A stretch of DNA of 64,000 nt from Bacteroidota bacterium. Lineage in GTDB: Bacteria; Bacteroidota; Ignavibacteria; UBA10030. Shown one piece after another: positions 8,476 through 16,625 of the stretch. The DNA is taken from assembly GCA_025454835.1 (NCBI GenBank), contig JALONQ010000004.1, positions 1-64,000 of the forward strand, given 5' to 3'. Below the pieces are notes generated by a model. That model had not been told where the DNA came from, ran no database searches, and worked only from the letters and a program-made list of their open reading frames with translations. Each line of letters starts with the position of its first letter. Position 1 is the stretch's first letter. The translations under genes were made by a program, and so were the position numbers.

Positions 8476-9330
8476 TCAGCCGAGATAGGCGCGCAGGGCT
8501 TTGCTCCGCGATGCATGCCGAAGTCTCCGGATGGCCTTCTCTTTGATCTGCCGCACACGCTCGCGCGTCAGGTTGAACTTCTCGCCGATCTCCTCGAGCG
8601 TGAGCGAGTGCTCCTGGTCGAGGCCGAAGTAGAGTCGGATCACCTGCGCCTCGCGCTCGCTGAGGGTGCTGAGCGCACGCCGGACCTCCTCGCGGAGCGA
8701 CTCTTCCATGAGGCCTGAATCAGGAGCCGGTTGGCGCGAGTCCTGGATGACGTCGAGCAAGCGGTTGTCCTCGCCTTGCGCGAACGGAGCGTCCATCGAC
8801 AGGTGGCGGCCCGAGATCTTCAGCGTGTCGGAGACCTCGAACAGCGACATGTCGAGTTCTTCAGCCAGCTCGCTCGCGCTGGGCTCGCGTTCGAATTCCT
8901 GCTCGAGCGTGCTAAACGCTTTGCCGATCTTGTTGAGCGCGCCGACGCGGTTCAGTGGCAGGCGAACGATGCGCGACTGCTCCGCCAGCGCCTGGAGGAT
9001 CGACTGTCGGATCCACCACACGGCATACGAGATGAACTTGAACCCTCGCGTCTCGTCGAACCGCTTTGCGGCCTTGATCAGGCCGAGGTTGCCCTCGTTG
9101 ATGAGGTCGCCGAGCGACAGACCCTGGTTCTGGTACTGCTTGGCAACGCTGACCACGAACCGCAGGTTCGCCTTCGTCAGCTTTTCGAGGGCCTTCTGGT
9201 CCCCCTTCTTGATACGCCGGGCCAGATCGATCTCTTCGGCAGGCACAAGAAGGTCCACCTTGCCGATCTCCTGCAGGTACTTGTCGAGCGACTGGCTTTC
9301 GCGGTTCGTGTATTGCTTGCTGATCTTCAC
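8476..9330 (-). CDS. rpoD: Primary RNA polymerase sigma factor (RpoD/SigA)
   Basis: Group 1 sigma factor of the short Bacteroidota/Chlorobiota type: 284 aa, lacking the long region 1.1. It starts at a GTG (9330) with a GGAG Shine-Dalgarno 8 bases upstream, giving [24 protein letters not shown], the characteristic FCB-group N-terminus. Region 2 has [31 protein letters not shown] and [15 protein letters not shown]. Region 4.2 ends with [29 protein letters not shown]. Upstream in-frame codons to 9399 do not resemble the family. vapBC lies directly upstream and a strong terminator follows. Confidence 0.97.
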   Translation of the reverse strand: MKISKQYTNRESQSLDKYLQEIGKVDLLVPAEEIDLARRIKKGDQKALEKLTKANLRFVVSVAKQYQNQGLSLGDLINEGNLGLIKAAKRFDETRGFKFISYAVWWIRQSILQALAEQSRIVRLPLNRVGALNKIGKAFSTLEQEFEREPSASELAEELDMSLFEVSDTLKISGRHLSMDAPFAQGEDNRLLDVIQDSRQPAPDSGLMEESLREEVRRALSTLSEREAQVIRLYFGLDQEHSLTLEEIGEKFNLTRERVRQIKEKAIRRLRHASRSKALRAYLG

Positions 9331-9482
9331 TGGTTGATCTCCGTGGTGCACCAGGGCCTTGCGACCCTCAACGTACTTTGCTGGACCATCTTGCCGCACA
9401 AGCTGCCGAACTTCAGCCGGCTACCTTCTGTTCGATGCACTGATCGGGGGCCGGGATCCGAACTCCCCCAATGACCGAGGCC

Positions 9483-9878
9483 TCACTCCCGAACGGGTAT
9501 GACCTCGAGCCCTCGCAGTCCCCGGAACACCTCCGGGCGGCCGGTGACGAGAGGCAGACGGCTCTCGCGGCACAACCCCGCGATCAGGACCGGGAGGTCC
9601 GCGGGTCGACCCCGGCGTGCCGTCATGGCGCCGATGTTCTTACCAAGCTTCGCATTCAAACCGAGGAGTTTCATGGCCGACATCGTCTCCTCGACCGCCT
9701 TTCGCTCCCGCTCCGTTCGGCACAGACCGAAGGCCTCGACGGCGTTGAAGACCGTCGTGTAGCAGAACGCCTGCGACATCAGACGACGCAACCTCGACGG
9801 CCCGCCATCCTTCGCGCCGACGACGTGTTCGAGGAGCAGATCCGTGTCGACCACCACTCTTGACGTCAGCGCTTCCAT
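9483..9878 (-). CDS. PIN-domain toxin (VapC-like ribonuclease)
   Basis: A 131 aa PIN-domain protein, probably the RNase toxin of a VapBC module. The acidic metal-binding residues are visible: Asp11 in VVVDTDLLL, Glu48 in FNAVEAF and Asp94 in RPADLPVLIAG. The frame remains open about 200 codons further upstream through vapB and deoB, but the PIN fold begins at the ATG at 9878. That ATG overlaps the vapB 3' end by 13 bases, as is usual for such pairs. It lies between deoB/vapB and rpoD on the same strand, an unusual location for a toxin-antitoxin locus. Confidence 0.85.
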   Translation of the reverse strand: MEALTSRVVVDTDLLLEHVVGAKDGGPSRLRRLMSQAFCYTTVFNAVEAFGLCRTERERKAVEETMSAMKLLGLNAKLGKNIGAMTARRGRPADLPVLIAGLCRESRLPLVTGRPEVFRGLRGLEVIPVRE

Positions 9879-10165
9879 GGTCGCACCCGGCGGCGAAACG
9901 TGGACGACCCGCCCAACGAACCTTCTGCAGCCAAGAACCTCGCGACGTTCTCGCGCGGCTCCAGTTGGCGTTCCGCGATCGTGTCGACCTCGCTTTCGGT
10001 CACGCCAAGATCTGCCAACCGCCGGCTGAGCGCCGCATCCGTCACGCGAACGCTCACACGATCGGCCGGGTGAAACCCCATCCGTTGAACCAGGGCGGCG
10101 GTCAAAATGATGGAGCCGTCCCGCTGAACGGTGACAATGGCCGGTGAGGACGGATCGTGTTCCAT
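9866..10165 (-). CDS. AbrB/VapB-like antitoxin
   Basis: A 99 aa partner of the adjacent PIN toxin. The N-terminal half (VTVQRDGSIILTAALVQRMGFHPADRVSVRV, given here as adjoining pieces VTVQRDGSIIL and GFHPADRVSVRV) resembles a swapped-hairpin AbrB/SpoVT DNA-binding domain. The C-terminal half has GVTESEVDTIAERQLEPREN, then VARFLAAEG, a segment typical of toxin-binding tails in VapB-like antitoxins. Its ATG follows the deoB stop with no gap (TGAATG), so its translation is probably coupled to deoB. It overlaps vapC by 13 bases. Confidence 0.78.
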   Translation of the reverse strand: MEHDPSSPAIVTVQRDGSIILTAALVQRMGFHPADRVSVRVTDAALSRRLADLGVTESEVDTIAERQLEPRENVARFLAAEGSLGGSSTFRRRVRPWKR

Positions 10166-11347
10166 TCAGACGAGCGATCGATAGAAACTGGTCCCTGCCA
10201 GACCGTCGGCTTGCGCGTTCATATGCTCCAGCACCGTGGCTCCGACGTCGGCGAACGTCGCTCGGGTCCCCAGGTCGACCCCTTCCTTGCCGCCAACGAC
10301 CTTCGCCAGGATCGGTACGTACTCGCGCGAATGATCGGTGCTCTGGTCCGTCGGGTCGTTGCCATGATCGGCCGTGAGCATCAAAAGGTCCCCCGGACGC
10401 AGAGCAGACATGATCTGGTCGAGCCGGCCGTCGAAGCGCTCCAGCGCCTCCGCGAATCCTCTGGCATCCTGACGGTGTCCGTACATCGAGTCGAAGTCCA
10501 CCAGATTCGCCCACAGGAACATCGGCGAACCCTCCTGCAACCGTTCGACGATCCGCTCCACGCCTTCGTCGTTGTTCGTCGTGTGAAGCGCGACCGAAAC
10601 GCCGGACGCGGCGAACAGGTCGTCGACCTTGCCCACGGTCACCGTACGGAGACCGGCCCGTTGCAGCACGTCGAGGAGCAGCGGCTGCGGCGGCACGAGC
10701 GCGAAGTCACGCCGGTTCGACGTGCGGCGGTACTGCCCGCTGGCGCCGACGAAGGGCCTGGCGATCACGCGTCCCACGGCGTGGTCACCGACCGTGACCC
10801 GCTCCCGCGTCAAGCGACAGATCTCATACTGGCGCGCGAGAGGGATGACCTCCTCATGCGCGGCGATCTGGAACACCGAGTCGGCCGACGTGTACACGAT
10901 GGGCCGCCCGGTGCGCACATGCTCGTCCCCCAGTTGCTCGATGATCGCCGTCCCCGACGCGACGGTGTTCCCGAGGACCCCCTCGACACCCGCCACCTGC
11001 ACGAACGCCTCGACGACATCGACCGGAAATCCCCTCGGATACGTCGGGAAGGGACGCTCCGTCACTCGCCCGGCGATCTCCCAGTGTCCGGTGGTGCTAT
11101 CCTTGCCGCGGGAGCGTTCGGCCATCCGGCCGAAACACGCCGTGGGCCGCTTCGCCGCTTCGACGCCCTCGGCAGAGACGCACCGGCCCAGCCCCAGCGC
11201 CGCGAGGCGGGGGAGACGCAATCCGTGGACAGCGGAGGCGACGTGGGCGAGTGTGTTGGTGCCCCGGTCACCAAAGTCGCCGGCGTCGGGGAGCTCTCCG
11301 ATGCCGACGCCGTCGAGCACGATCAGTATGGCGCGTGATCGCAGCAA
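10166..11347 (-). CDS. deoB: Phosphopentomutase
   Basis: Interconverts (deoxy)ribose 1-phosphate and 5-phosphate in nucleoside salvage; alkaline-phosphatase superfamily. The 393 aa length is normal. Metal-site motifs are AILIVLDGVGIGELPDAGDF at the N-terminus, KDSTTGHWEIAG (phosphoacceptor Thr region), LVDFDSMYGHRQD, and LLMLTADHGNDPT followed by DHSREYVPIL near the C-terminus. The vapBC pair follows immediately in the same direction. The antisense strand carries a 393-codon open frame, which is a composition shadow. No alternative start improves the fit. Confidence 0.96.
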   Translation of the reverse strand: MLRSRAILIVLDGVGIGELPDAGDFGDRGTNTLAHVASAVHGLRLPRLAALGLGRCVSAEGVEAAKRPTACFGRMAERSRGKDSTTGHWEIAGRVTERPFPTYPRGFPVDVVEAFVQVAGVEGVLGNTVASGTAIIEQLGDEHVRTGRPIVYTSADSVFQIAAHEEVIPLARQYEICRLTRERVTVGDHAVGRVIARPFVGASGQYRRTSNRRDFALVPPQPLLLDVLQRAGLRTVTVGKVDDLFAASGVSVALHTTNNDEGVERIVERLQEGSPMFLWANLVDFDSMYGHRQDARGFAEALERFDGRLDQIMSALRPGDLLMLTADHGNDPTDQSTDHSREYVPILAKVVGGKEGVDLGTRATFADVGATVLEHMNAQADGLAGTSFYRSLV

Positions 11348-11388
11348 CGGTAGCGTGACCGGCTGGGACGTGGGTCGTCCGGGATGTG

Positions 11389-11583
11389 TCAGCCGAGGAT
11401 CTCTTTTTCGTTACACTTGCAGACGTTCACGCGTTGACGGTTGAAGCGGTAGCTTCCGCCAGCGGTCTTGACGGCATTGACGTACAGCGTCGGGGTCTTC
11501 ACGGTGCCGCACTTCGGACACTTCGTGCCCTTCTCCGCCGACGCTTTCTTGGCCTTCTCTGCAAAATCGGTTTGCTTTGCCAT
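11389..11583 (-). CDS. Small zinc-ribbon protein of unknown function
   Basis: A 64 aa basic protein beginning MAKQTDFAEKAKKASAEKG. It has a CPKCG knuckle near residue 22 and a CKC motif near the C-terminus, so it could hold one zinc with four cysteines. The middle, YVNAVKTAGGSYRFNRQRV, looks like beta strands. It does not match a ribosomal protein that I can name. The basic zinc-ribbon build suggests nucleic-acid or ribosome binding, but this is inference. It stands between the GGDEF protein gene and deoB, 41 bases upstream of deoB on the same strand. Confidence 0.72.
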   Translation of the reverse strand: MAKQTDFAEKAKKASAEKGTKCPKCGTVKTPTLYVNAVKTAGGSYRFNRQRVNVCKCNEKEILG

Positions 11584-11766
11584 GTGTGCTCCGTATCAAT
11601 GAAAATCAAATGAAGCAAGCAGTCAGCTTGTTGCGTCAGGTCATGGGCAGGTTGATGTCCCAGGGTAAGAAACGGATGATAAGATGCTTGTCCTCGGCCT
11701 CCGCCTGTACCGACCTGTGTGAGCTTGCCTACTGCTTACCTCCCAATGTCATCCGATGTTGTTCGG

Positions 11767-13722
11767 TCAGAACACCCTCACGATATTACCGCCGGCTTCG
11801 ACGGCCTTTTTCAGCACGCGGTCGGCGTTCTCGAGCAGCACCATGTCACTCAGCTCAGTCGACGCACCCGAAACACCGACGCTGATCGTCACCGAGAAGC
11901 TCTTGCCGTTCACGTTCATGATATGCCCGGCCACATTCTTCCGCAGCTTTTCCGCCCAGAGCGACGCCTCGTTCGTCGTGGTCTCGACGAGGAGCGCCAC
12001 GAACCGGTTGGTATCAAACCGTCCGACGACATCGTACGGACGCACGGCCGACCTGATGAGCCGCCCGATGGCCTGCAACACGGCATCGACGGACTCCGCG
12101 CCATACTTGCCCGCCAGCGTCTGGAGATTGTCGATGGCGATCATCACGAGCGCCACTTCGGAGGCGAAGTCTCCCGCGCGTTGCACCTCTTCCTGCATCC
12201 GGTCGACGAAGTGCCTTCGCGTCGCCACCCCCGTCACCTCGTCCGTGGCGACGTAGTTCGTGGCCACGTCCGTGAGCGTCAAGATCTCAAGCGCCCACGA
12301 TGCCGTGTCGGAGAGTTTCTGGATGAGCCGCGCGTCAGCTTCGCTGTACGTGCGGACATCCTTGCTCTCGACCACCAAAACGCCGTAGCAACGTCGTACG
12401 GAGGTCAACGGAATGGCCACCAGCGAGCCGGCCGTCTCGGTCCGCTCCGCCGGGTAGAACCGCGGCAGATTGACCGAAGCGAGGTGATCAACCAACTTCG
12501 GGACGCTATACTGGATGACCTGTCCCGCCAGGCTCCGGTGGAGATCGATCTCGTGGCCGGCCGGGACGTACGGATCGTTCATCCGGTTCAACACATGCTG
12601 CAAGACCCAGATCTTCCGATTCTCATCATACACGACGGCCGAGACATAGTCCCAAGGCACCACTCGCGAGGTCTCTTCGACGAGACTGCGGACCGTATTG
12701 TGGACCGTGAAGTCCAGACGGAGCTGCTCGCGCAGACGAGTGATCGACCGGAGGACCTCTGAGTCGAGCAGCAGATCGTACTTGTCCGTGTAGCTCTGGA
12801 TGAGCGCCGAGATCAGTTTCGTGAATTGGCCGAGCTGCGCCAGCGTCTCGGGGCCGTACGCATCCTCCCCCTTGCAATCGACGGTCAGCACTGCCACTGG
12901 CTCTTTCGGCGGCAACACCGTTCGAGCGTAGAAGATCGGCACGCCGACGAACGTCCGGACGGGCTCGGAGGCGCCATAGTACGGCAGCATTTCCGGCAGG
13001 CTTGTCGCATTCACGCTCGTCAGGATCTGAGGCTTGCCCGAAGCTGCGATCTGGCTCACGACGTCGACGCCGATCTCCTGGCGGCGATTGGGCGTGAAAC
13101 TCTCTGCCTCGGTCACGTGATTCTCGAGGACGAGCTGCTGCTTGTCACGGTTCACCCAGAACAGCGCGACCGTATGCGCGAAGTGCACATTCTTAATGAC
13201 CGTCAGCACCTTCTTCACGAGGTACCGGAACTCCGCACGCGGTCCGTCGTCGGCGACCGGCTCTTCTTCGGTCTCGAAAAAGTCGGAGAGCTGGAACTCG
13301 TACTGTCGAACGGGCGGCTCGGGACGGCTGGGCGCGGCGACCGTCACAACGATCTCTGGGGCGGTCACGGTGGCCGGTCCCGGCGTCGGTTCAACCGGCG
13401 GATCCTCTCGGCGGACCGTACCGGGATCTCTCAGGTCATCGAAGATCAGTTTGGCCATCGGGGGTTGCGGTTCCTCGTCAGTGAACTCGGGCTCAAGATC
13501 GTCAGGGTCGATGATGTTCAAAGAACGTTGTGCTCGAAGCGAGACAACGGCATAGGCAATAGCCGACGCCGACGCCGCTAGCAGGAAGACCCGCACGAGC
13601 ATCGCATCGACCGCCAATCCTCCAAAAAACAAAAATACGCCCGCCAGCACACTCAGTTCCTGCACGAGCGTTAGGGACTTGATCCAGGAACGGAATGTGG
13701 TCAGCCCTCGGGCGTCGGTCAT
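11767..13722 (-). CDS. Membrane GAF protein with degenerate GGDEF domain
   Basis: A 651 aa signalling protein. Two hydrophobic segments near the N-terminus (about residues 20-60) anchor it. An acidic/proline-rich linker follows, then two GAF-like sensor regions (about 160-290 and 310-470) and a C-terminal GGDEF-fold domain (about 485-651). The N-terminal GGDEF helix TDEVTGVATRRHFVDRM is recognisable, but the catalytic signature is replaced by DTNRF (residues 570-574). Diguanylate cyclase activity is therefore unlikely, and it may bind ligand or act as a scaffold. A Bacteroidota-type promoter candidate lies 40-70 bases upstream. It is divergent from the sugar nucleotidyltransferase gene. Confidence 0.85.
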   Translation of the reverse strand: MTDARGLTTFRSWIKSLTLVQELSVLAGVFLFFGGLAVDAMLVRVFLLAASASAIAYAVVSLRAQRSLNIIDPDDLEPEFTDEEPQPPMAKLIFDDLRDPGTVRREDPPVEPTPGPATVTAPEIVVTVAAPSRPEPPVRQYEFQLSDFFETEEEPVADDGPRAEFRYLVKKVLTVIKNVHFAHTVALFWVNRDKQQLVLENHVTEAESFTPNRRQEIGVDVVSQIAASGKPQILTSVNATSLPEMLPYYGASEPVRTFVGVPIFYARTVLPPKEPVAVLTVDCKGEDAYGPETLAQLGQFTKLISALIQSYTDKYDLLLDSEVLRSITRLREQLRLDFTVHNTVRSLVEETSRVVPWDYVSAVVYDENRKIWVLQHVLNRMNDPYVPAGHEIDLHRSLAGQVIQYSVPKLVDHLASVNLPRFYPAERTETAGSLVAIPLTSVRRCYGVLVVESKDVRTYSEADARLIQKLSDTASWALEILTLTDVATNYVATDEVTGVATRRHFVDRMQEEVQRAGDFASEVALVMIAIDNLQTLAGKYGAESVDAVLQAIGRLIRSAVRPYDVVGRFDTNRFVALLVETTTNEASLWAEKLRKNVAGHIMNVNGKSFSVTISVGVSGASTELSDMVLLENADRVLKKAVEAGGNIVRVF

Positions 13723-13760
13723 CTGTCCTTTGGGGATCAGTGGAGTTCCACTAAGCCATT

Positions 13761-13792
13761 GAAAATATAGGCATTTAAGGGCGCGGAGTCAA
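13761..13792 (-). promoter_or_regulatory. Candidate Bacteroidota-type promoter for the GAF-GGDEF gene
   Basis: On the minus strand TTG (13790-13792) is followed by 20 bases and then TATATTTTC (13761-13769). This fits the Bacteroidota -33 TTG / -7 TAnnTTTG pattern with one mismatch. It would place the transcription start about 30 bases before the ATG at 13722. Inferred from sequence only. Confidence 0.4.
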
Positions 13793-13926
13793 CAATGGAG
13801 CATTCTGATAGAGGGAGTGTTCGTTTTTTGGGGCCCACTTGGACAACGGGACTTCAAGACGATTCTTGAACCGATGGCCATGCGCGCGGGATTTCGGTTT
13901 CTTACAATTCGTTGACTCGTAATCAC

Positions 13927-13957
13927 TTGCGGTGGGGACCGTATTTCGATAGATTGC
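13927..13957 (+). promoter_or_regulatory. Candidate Bacteroidota-type promoter for the nucleotidyltransferase gene
   Basis: TTG (13927-13929), a 20-base spacer and TAGATTGC (13950-13957) resemble the TTG-N19-21-TAnnTTTG form, with mismatches in the -7 element. It lies about 30 bases upstream of the ATG at 13987 and has the same spacing as the divergent candidate. Weak evidence. Confidence 0.28.
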
Positions 13958-13986
13958 TTTACCCACCTTGAACGACCTGATCGCCC

Positions 13987-16497
13987 ATGAAAGCCGTGAT
14001 CATGGCGGGAGGATTCGGAACCCGCCTTCGCCCGCTGACCTGCAACATTCCCAAGCCAATGGTGCCAATGGCCAACCGGCCGATGATGGAGCACATCGTC
14101 GCGCTCCTCAAGCGACATGGCATCACGAACATCGTCTCGACGCTCTTCTACCAACCCGACGTCATCGCCGGCCACTTTGGCGACGGACACGCGCACGGCG
14201 TCAAGATGCAGTACCGTCGGGCCGACGCTGACTACGGGACGGCCGGCAGCGTCCGCAACGCCAAAGATTTTCTTGACGAACGGTTCATCATCATCAGCGG
14301 AGACGTTCTCACCGACTTCGATCTTTCGGCGGCCGTGGCCTACCACGAGCAGAAGAAGGCGAAGGCGACGATCCTGCTGACGCATGTCCCCGACCCGCTG
14401 CAGTTCGGCGTCGTGATCACGCGCGACGACGGGAAGATCACGCGCTTTCTCGAGAAGCCGGCGTGGGGTGAGGTCTTCAGCGACACGATCAACACGGGCA
14501 TCTATATCCTCGAGCCCGACGTCATGAACCTCGTTCCCGAGAAAGAGGAATTTGACTTCTCGAAGAACCTGTGGCCGATCCTGCTCGAGCGCGACATGGG
14601 CCTCTACGGCTGCGTCGCTGAAGGGTACTGGAGAGACGTCGGCAATCTCAATGAGTACCAGGAAGCGAACCTCGACGTCATTCGGGGCCGCGTCAAGCTT
14701 CCGCTCGAAGGCCGTCGTGTCGGCGATTCGTACGTCGGAGACCAGTCGTTGGTCGAGACCGACATCGCAAACCTGTCAGGGATGAACATCATCGGGCGGA
14801 ACACGCGCATCCACGCGAACGCTCGGATCGCCAATTCGGTCATCGGCGACGACTGCGAGGTCCTTTCCGGCGCGGTGATCCAGAACAGCGTCATTTGGAG
14901 CGGAACGCAGATCGGGGCCAAGGCCGAGCTGGCGTCGGATGTCGTCGGGTTCAAGACGATCATCGGCGACGAGGTGACGGTCCTCGAGAACGTCTTCGTC
15001 GGCGACCAGTGTGTCATCGGCCGACGCAGCAAGTTGTTGTCGAACATCAAGCTGTGGCCCGAGAAGGCGGTCGAAGAAGGCTCGACCGTCACGCGCAGTC
15101 TCGTCTGGGAGGAGCGCTGGCTTCGCGACCTCTTCACGTATTCGCGCGTCACCGGACTGTCGAACATCGAAATGAACCCTGAATTCGGGGCGAAACTGGG
15201 CGCCGCCTTCGGAGCACTCGTCGGCCTGGGGGCCACCGTCGTGACCTCCCGCGACTCCGACAACGTCTCCCGCATGATCAACCGTGCGCTGATGACGGGC
15301 CTCATGTCGTCCGGCGTGCATGTGACCGATCTGCGCGCTGCATCGATCCCGGTGGTACGGCACGAACTCATGTCGGGAAAGGAACGCGGCGGCATCCACG
15401 TGCGCAAATCCCCCTTCGACCGGAATTTCACCGACATCATCTTCTTCGACGCTGGCGGCAAAGACCTTCCGACCAGCAAGATCAAGTCGGTCGAGCGGCT
15501 CTTCTTCGGCGAGGACTTCCCCCGCGCCTCCTACGACAAAGTGGGGACCATTCACTTCCCAGAACGGGCCACGGAAGCTTACATCGAGCGCTTTCTCGCC
15601 GCCGTCAACACGAGCGTGATCCGAAACTCCGGCCTGAAGCTCGTGATCGACTATTCGCACGGCATCGCGTCGACCGTTTTCCCGAATATCCTCGGCGACA
15701 TGAACGTCCAGGTCGTGGCCCTCAACGCATATCTGGACGCCGCCAAGCTGACGCGCACGAAGGAGCAGTTCGACGAGTCCTTGCGTCAGCTCTCCTACGT
15801 CGTGACCTCCCTGCGCTACGACGTTGGTGTCATGCTCGACGCCGGAGCGGAGAAGATCTTCGTCGTCGACGAGCACGGCGTCTCCATCGACAGCGACCGG
15901 TTGCTCACGCTCCTGACCAAGTACATGGCCCTTTGCCACCCGGACATGAAGTCGGTCGCCGTGCCGGTCGCCGCTTCCGGCGAGATCGACCTCGTCGCGC
16001 ACGAGCATCACGTCGAGGTCGTTCGCACCCCCGACAGCCACCTGGCGCTCATGGATGCTGCATCGGCCAAGATACATGGGTTCGTCGGCGGCACGAAGGG
16101 CGGCTTCATCTTTCCCCAGTTCCTGTTCGCTTCCGACGCGATGTATTCCGTCGCCAAGCTCATGGAATGCATGGCGATCGCGAAGAAGAAGTTGGGCGAG
16201 CTGGACGGCATGGTGCCGCGGTTGACGTTCGTCAAGAAGAACCTCCCGTGCCCGTGGCACGCCAAGGGACGCGTCATGCGCCACCTTATGAAGGAGACTG
16301 AGGGATTGCCGCGGCAACTGGTGGAAGGGGTCAAGGTCTTCCCGCCGAACGTCGGCGCCCACACTTCGGTCCTGCTCAACCCCGACCGGGCCCGGCCTGT
16401 CTTCCACATCAACGCCGAGTCGGCCGACCTGGCCACCGCACAGCGCCTGAGCAACGAGTTTGAGGCGAAAGTGCGTGCCTGGATCGACGCAGAGTGA
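13987..16497 (+). CDS. Sugar-1-P nucleotidyltransferase / inactive phosphomannomutase fusion
   Basis: An 836 aa three-part protein. Residues 1-235 are a nucleotidyltransferase domain (MAGGFGTRLRPLT, KPMVPMANRP, ISGDVLTDFD, FLEKP), probably GDP-mannose pyrophosphorylase-like. Residues about 245-365 form a left-handed beta-helix of hexapeptide repeats. Residues about 375-836 resemble phosphomannomutase/phosphoglucomutase. In the last part the phosphoserine loop reads GIHVRKSP instead of a TASHNP-type loop. The metal loop reads DAGAEK instead of DGDADR (about residues 617-622), followed by the conserved-looking IFVVDEHG. The mutase part is thus probably non-catalytic. Such fusions are known in other phyla; the activity here is inferred. 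Confidence 0.88.
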   Translation: MKAVIMAGGFGTRLRPLTCNIPKPMVPMANRPMMEHIVALLKRHGITNIVSTLFYQPDVIAGHFGDGHAHGVKMQYRRADADYGTAGSVRNAKDFLDERFIIISGDVLTDFDLSAAVAYHEQKKAKATILLTHVPDPLQFGVVITRDDGKITRFLEKPAWGEVFSDTINTGIYILEPDVMNLVPEKEEFDFSKNLWPILLERDMGLYGCVAEGYWRDVGNLNEYQEANLDVIRGRVKLPLEGRRVGDSYVGDQSLVETDIANLSGMNIIGRNTRIHANARIANSVIGDDCEVLSGAVIQNSVIWSGTQIGAKAELASDVVGFKTIIGDEVTVLENVFVGDQCVIGRRSKLLSNIKLWPEKAVEEGSTVTRSLVWEERWLRDLFTYSRVTGLSNIEMNPEFGAKLGAAFGALVGLGATVVTSRDSDNVSRMINRALMTGLMSSGVHVTDLRAASIPVVRHELMSGKERGGIHVRKSPFDRNFTDIIFFDAGGKDLPTSKIKSVERLFFGEDFPRASYDKVGTIHFPERATEAYIERFLAAVNTSVIRNSGLKLVIDYSHGIASTVFPNILGDMNVQVVALNAYLDAAKLTRTKEQFDESLRQLSYVVTSLRYDVGVMLDAGAEKIFVVDEHGVSIDSDRLLTLLTKYMALCHPDMKSVAVPVAASGEIDLVAHEHHVEVVRTPDSHLALMDAASAKIHGFVGGTKGGFIFPQFLFASDAMYSVAKLMECMAIAKKKLGELDGMVPRLTFVKKNLPCPWHAKGRVMRHLMKETEGLPRQLVEGVKVFPPNVGAHTSVLLNPDRARPVFHINAESADLATAQRLSNEFEAKVRAWIDAE

Positions 16498-16625
16498 GCG
16501 GGCCTCGCCCATTCGTCTCTCCGGCCCTCTCTGCATGGCATGCGGCCCGTTTGTTTCTGCGGCATTTTTTCCGCATTATAGAAGGTTCCCGTCTTTGCGG
16601 GACTGACTGCTGAACTGGAGTTGGA

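Noticed and set aside
9440-9475. Possible tRNA or T-arm with GAGTTCGGATCC near the rpoD leader
   Set aside because: The arms do not pair as a T stem, and no acceptor, D or anticodon arms can be drawn. Only a GGGGG/CCCCC hairpin remains.
10157-11338. A 393-codon open frame on the plus strand opposite deoB
   Set aside because: It is an antisense shadow caused by GC-rich codon use. The minus-strand frame is deoB with clear motifs, and the plus frame is Arg/His-rich with no family similarity.
14776-16536. A 586-codon open frame on the minus strand opposite the nucleotidyltransferase fusion
   Set aside because: Composition shadow of a well-supported plus-strand gene. It has no motif and overlaps conserved domains.
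16560-16610. Hairpins GCGG...CCGC and CCCG...CGGG before the PTS EIIA gene as a terminator
   Set aside because: The stems are only 4-5 pairs and the T-run falls inside the loop of the first one. Support is too weak for a terminator call.
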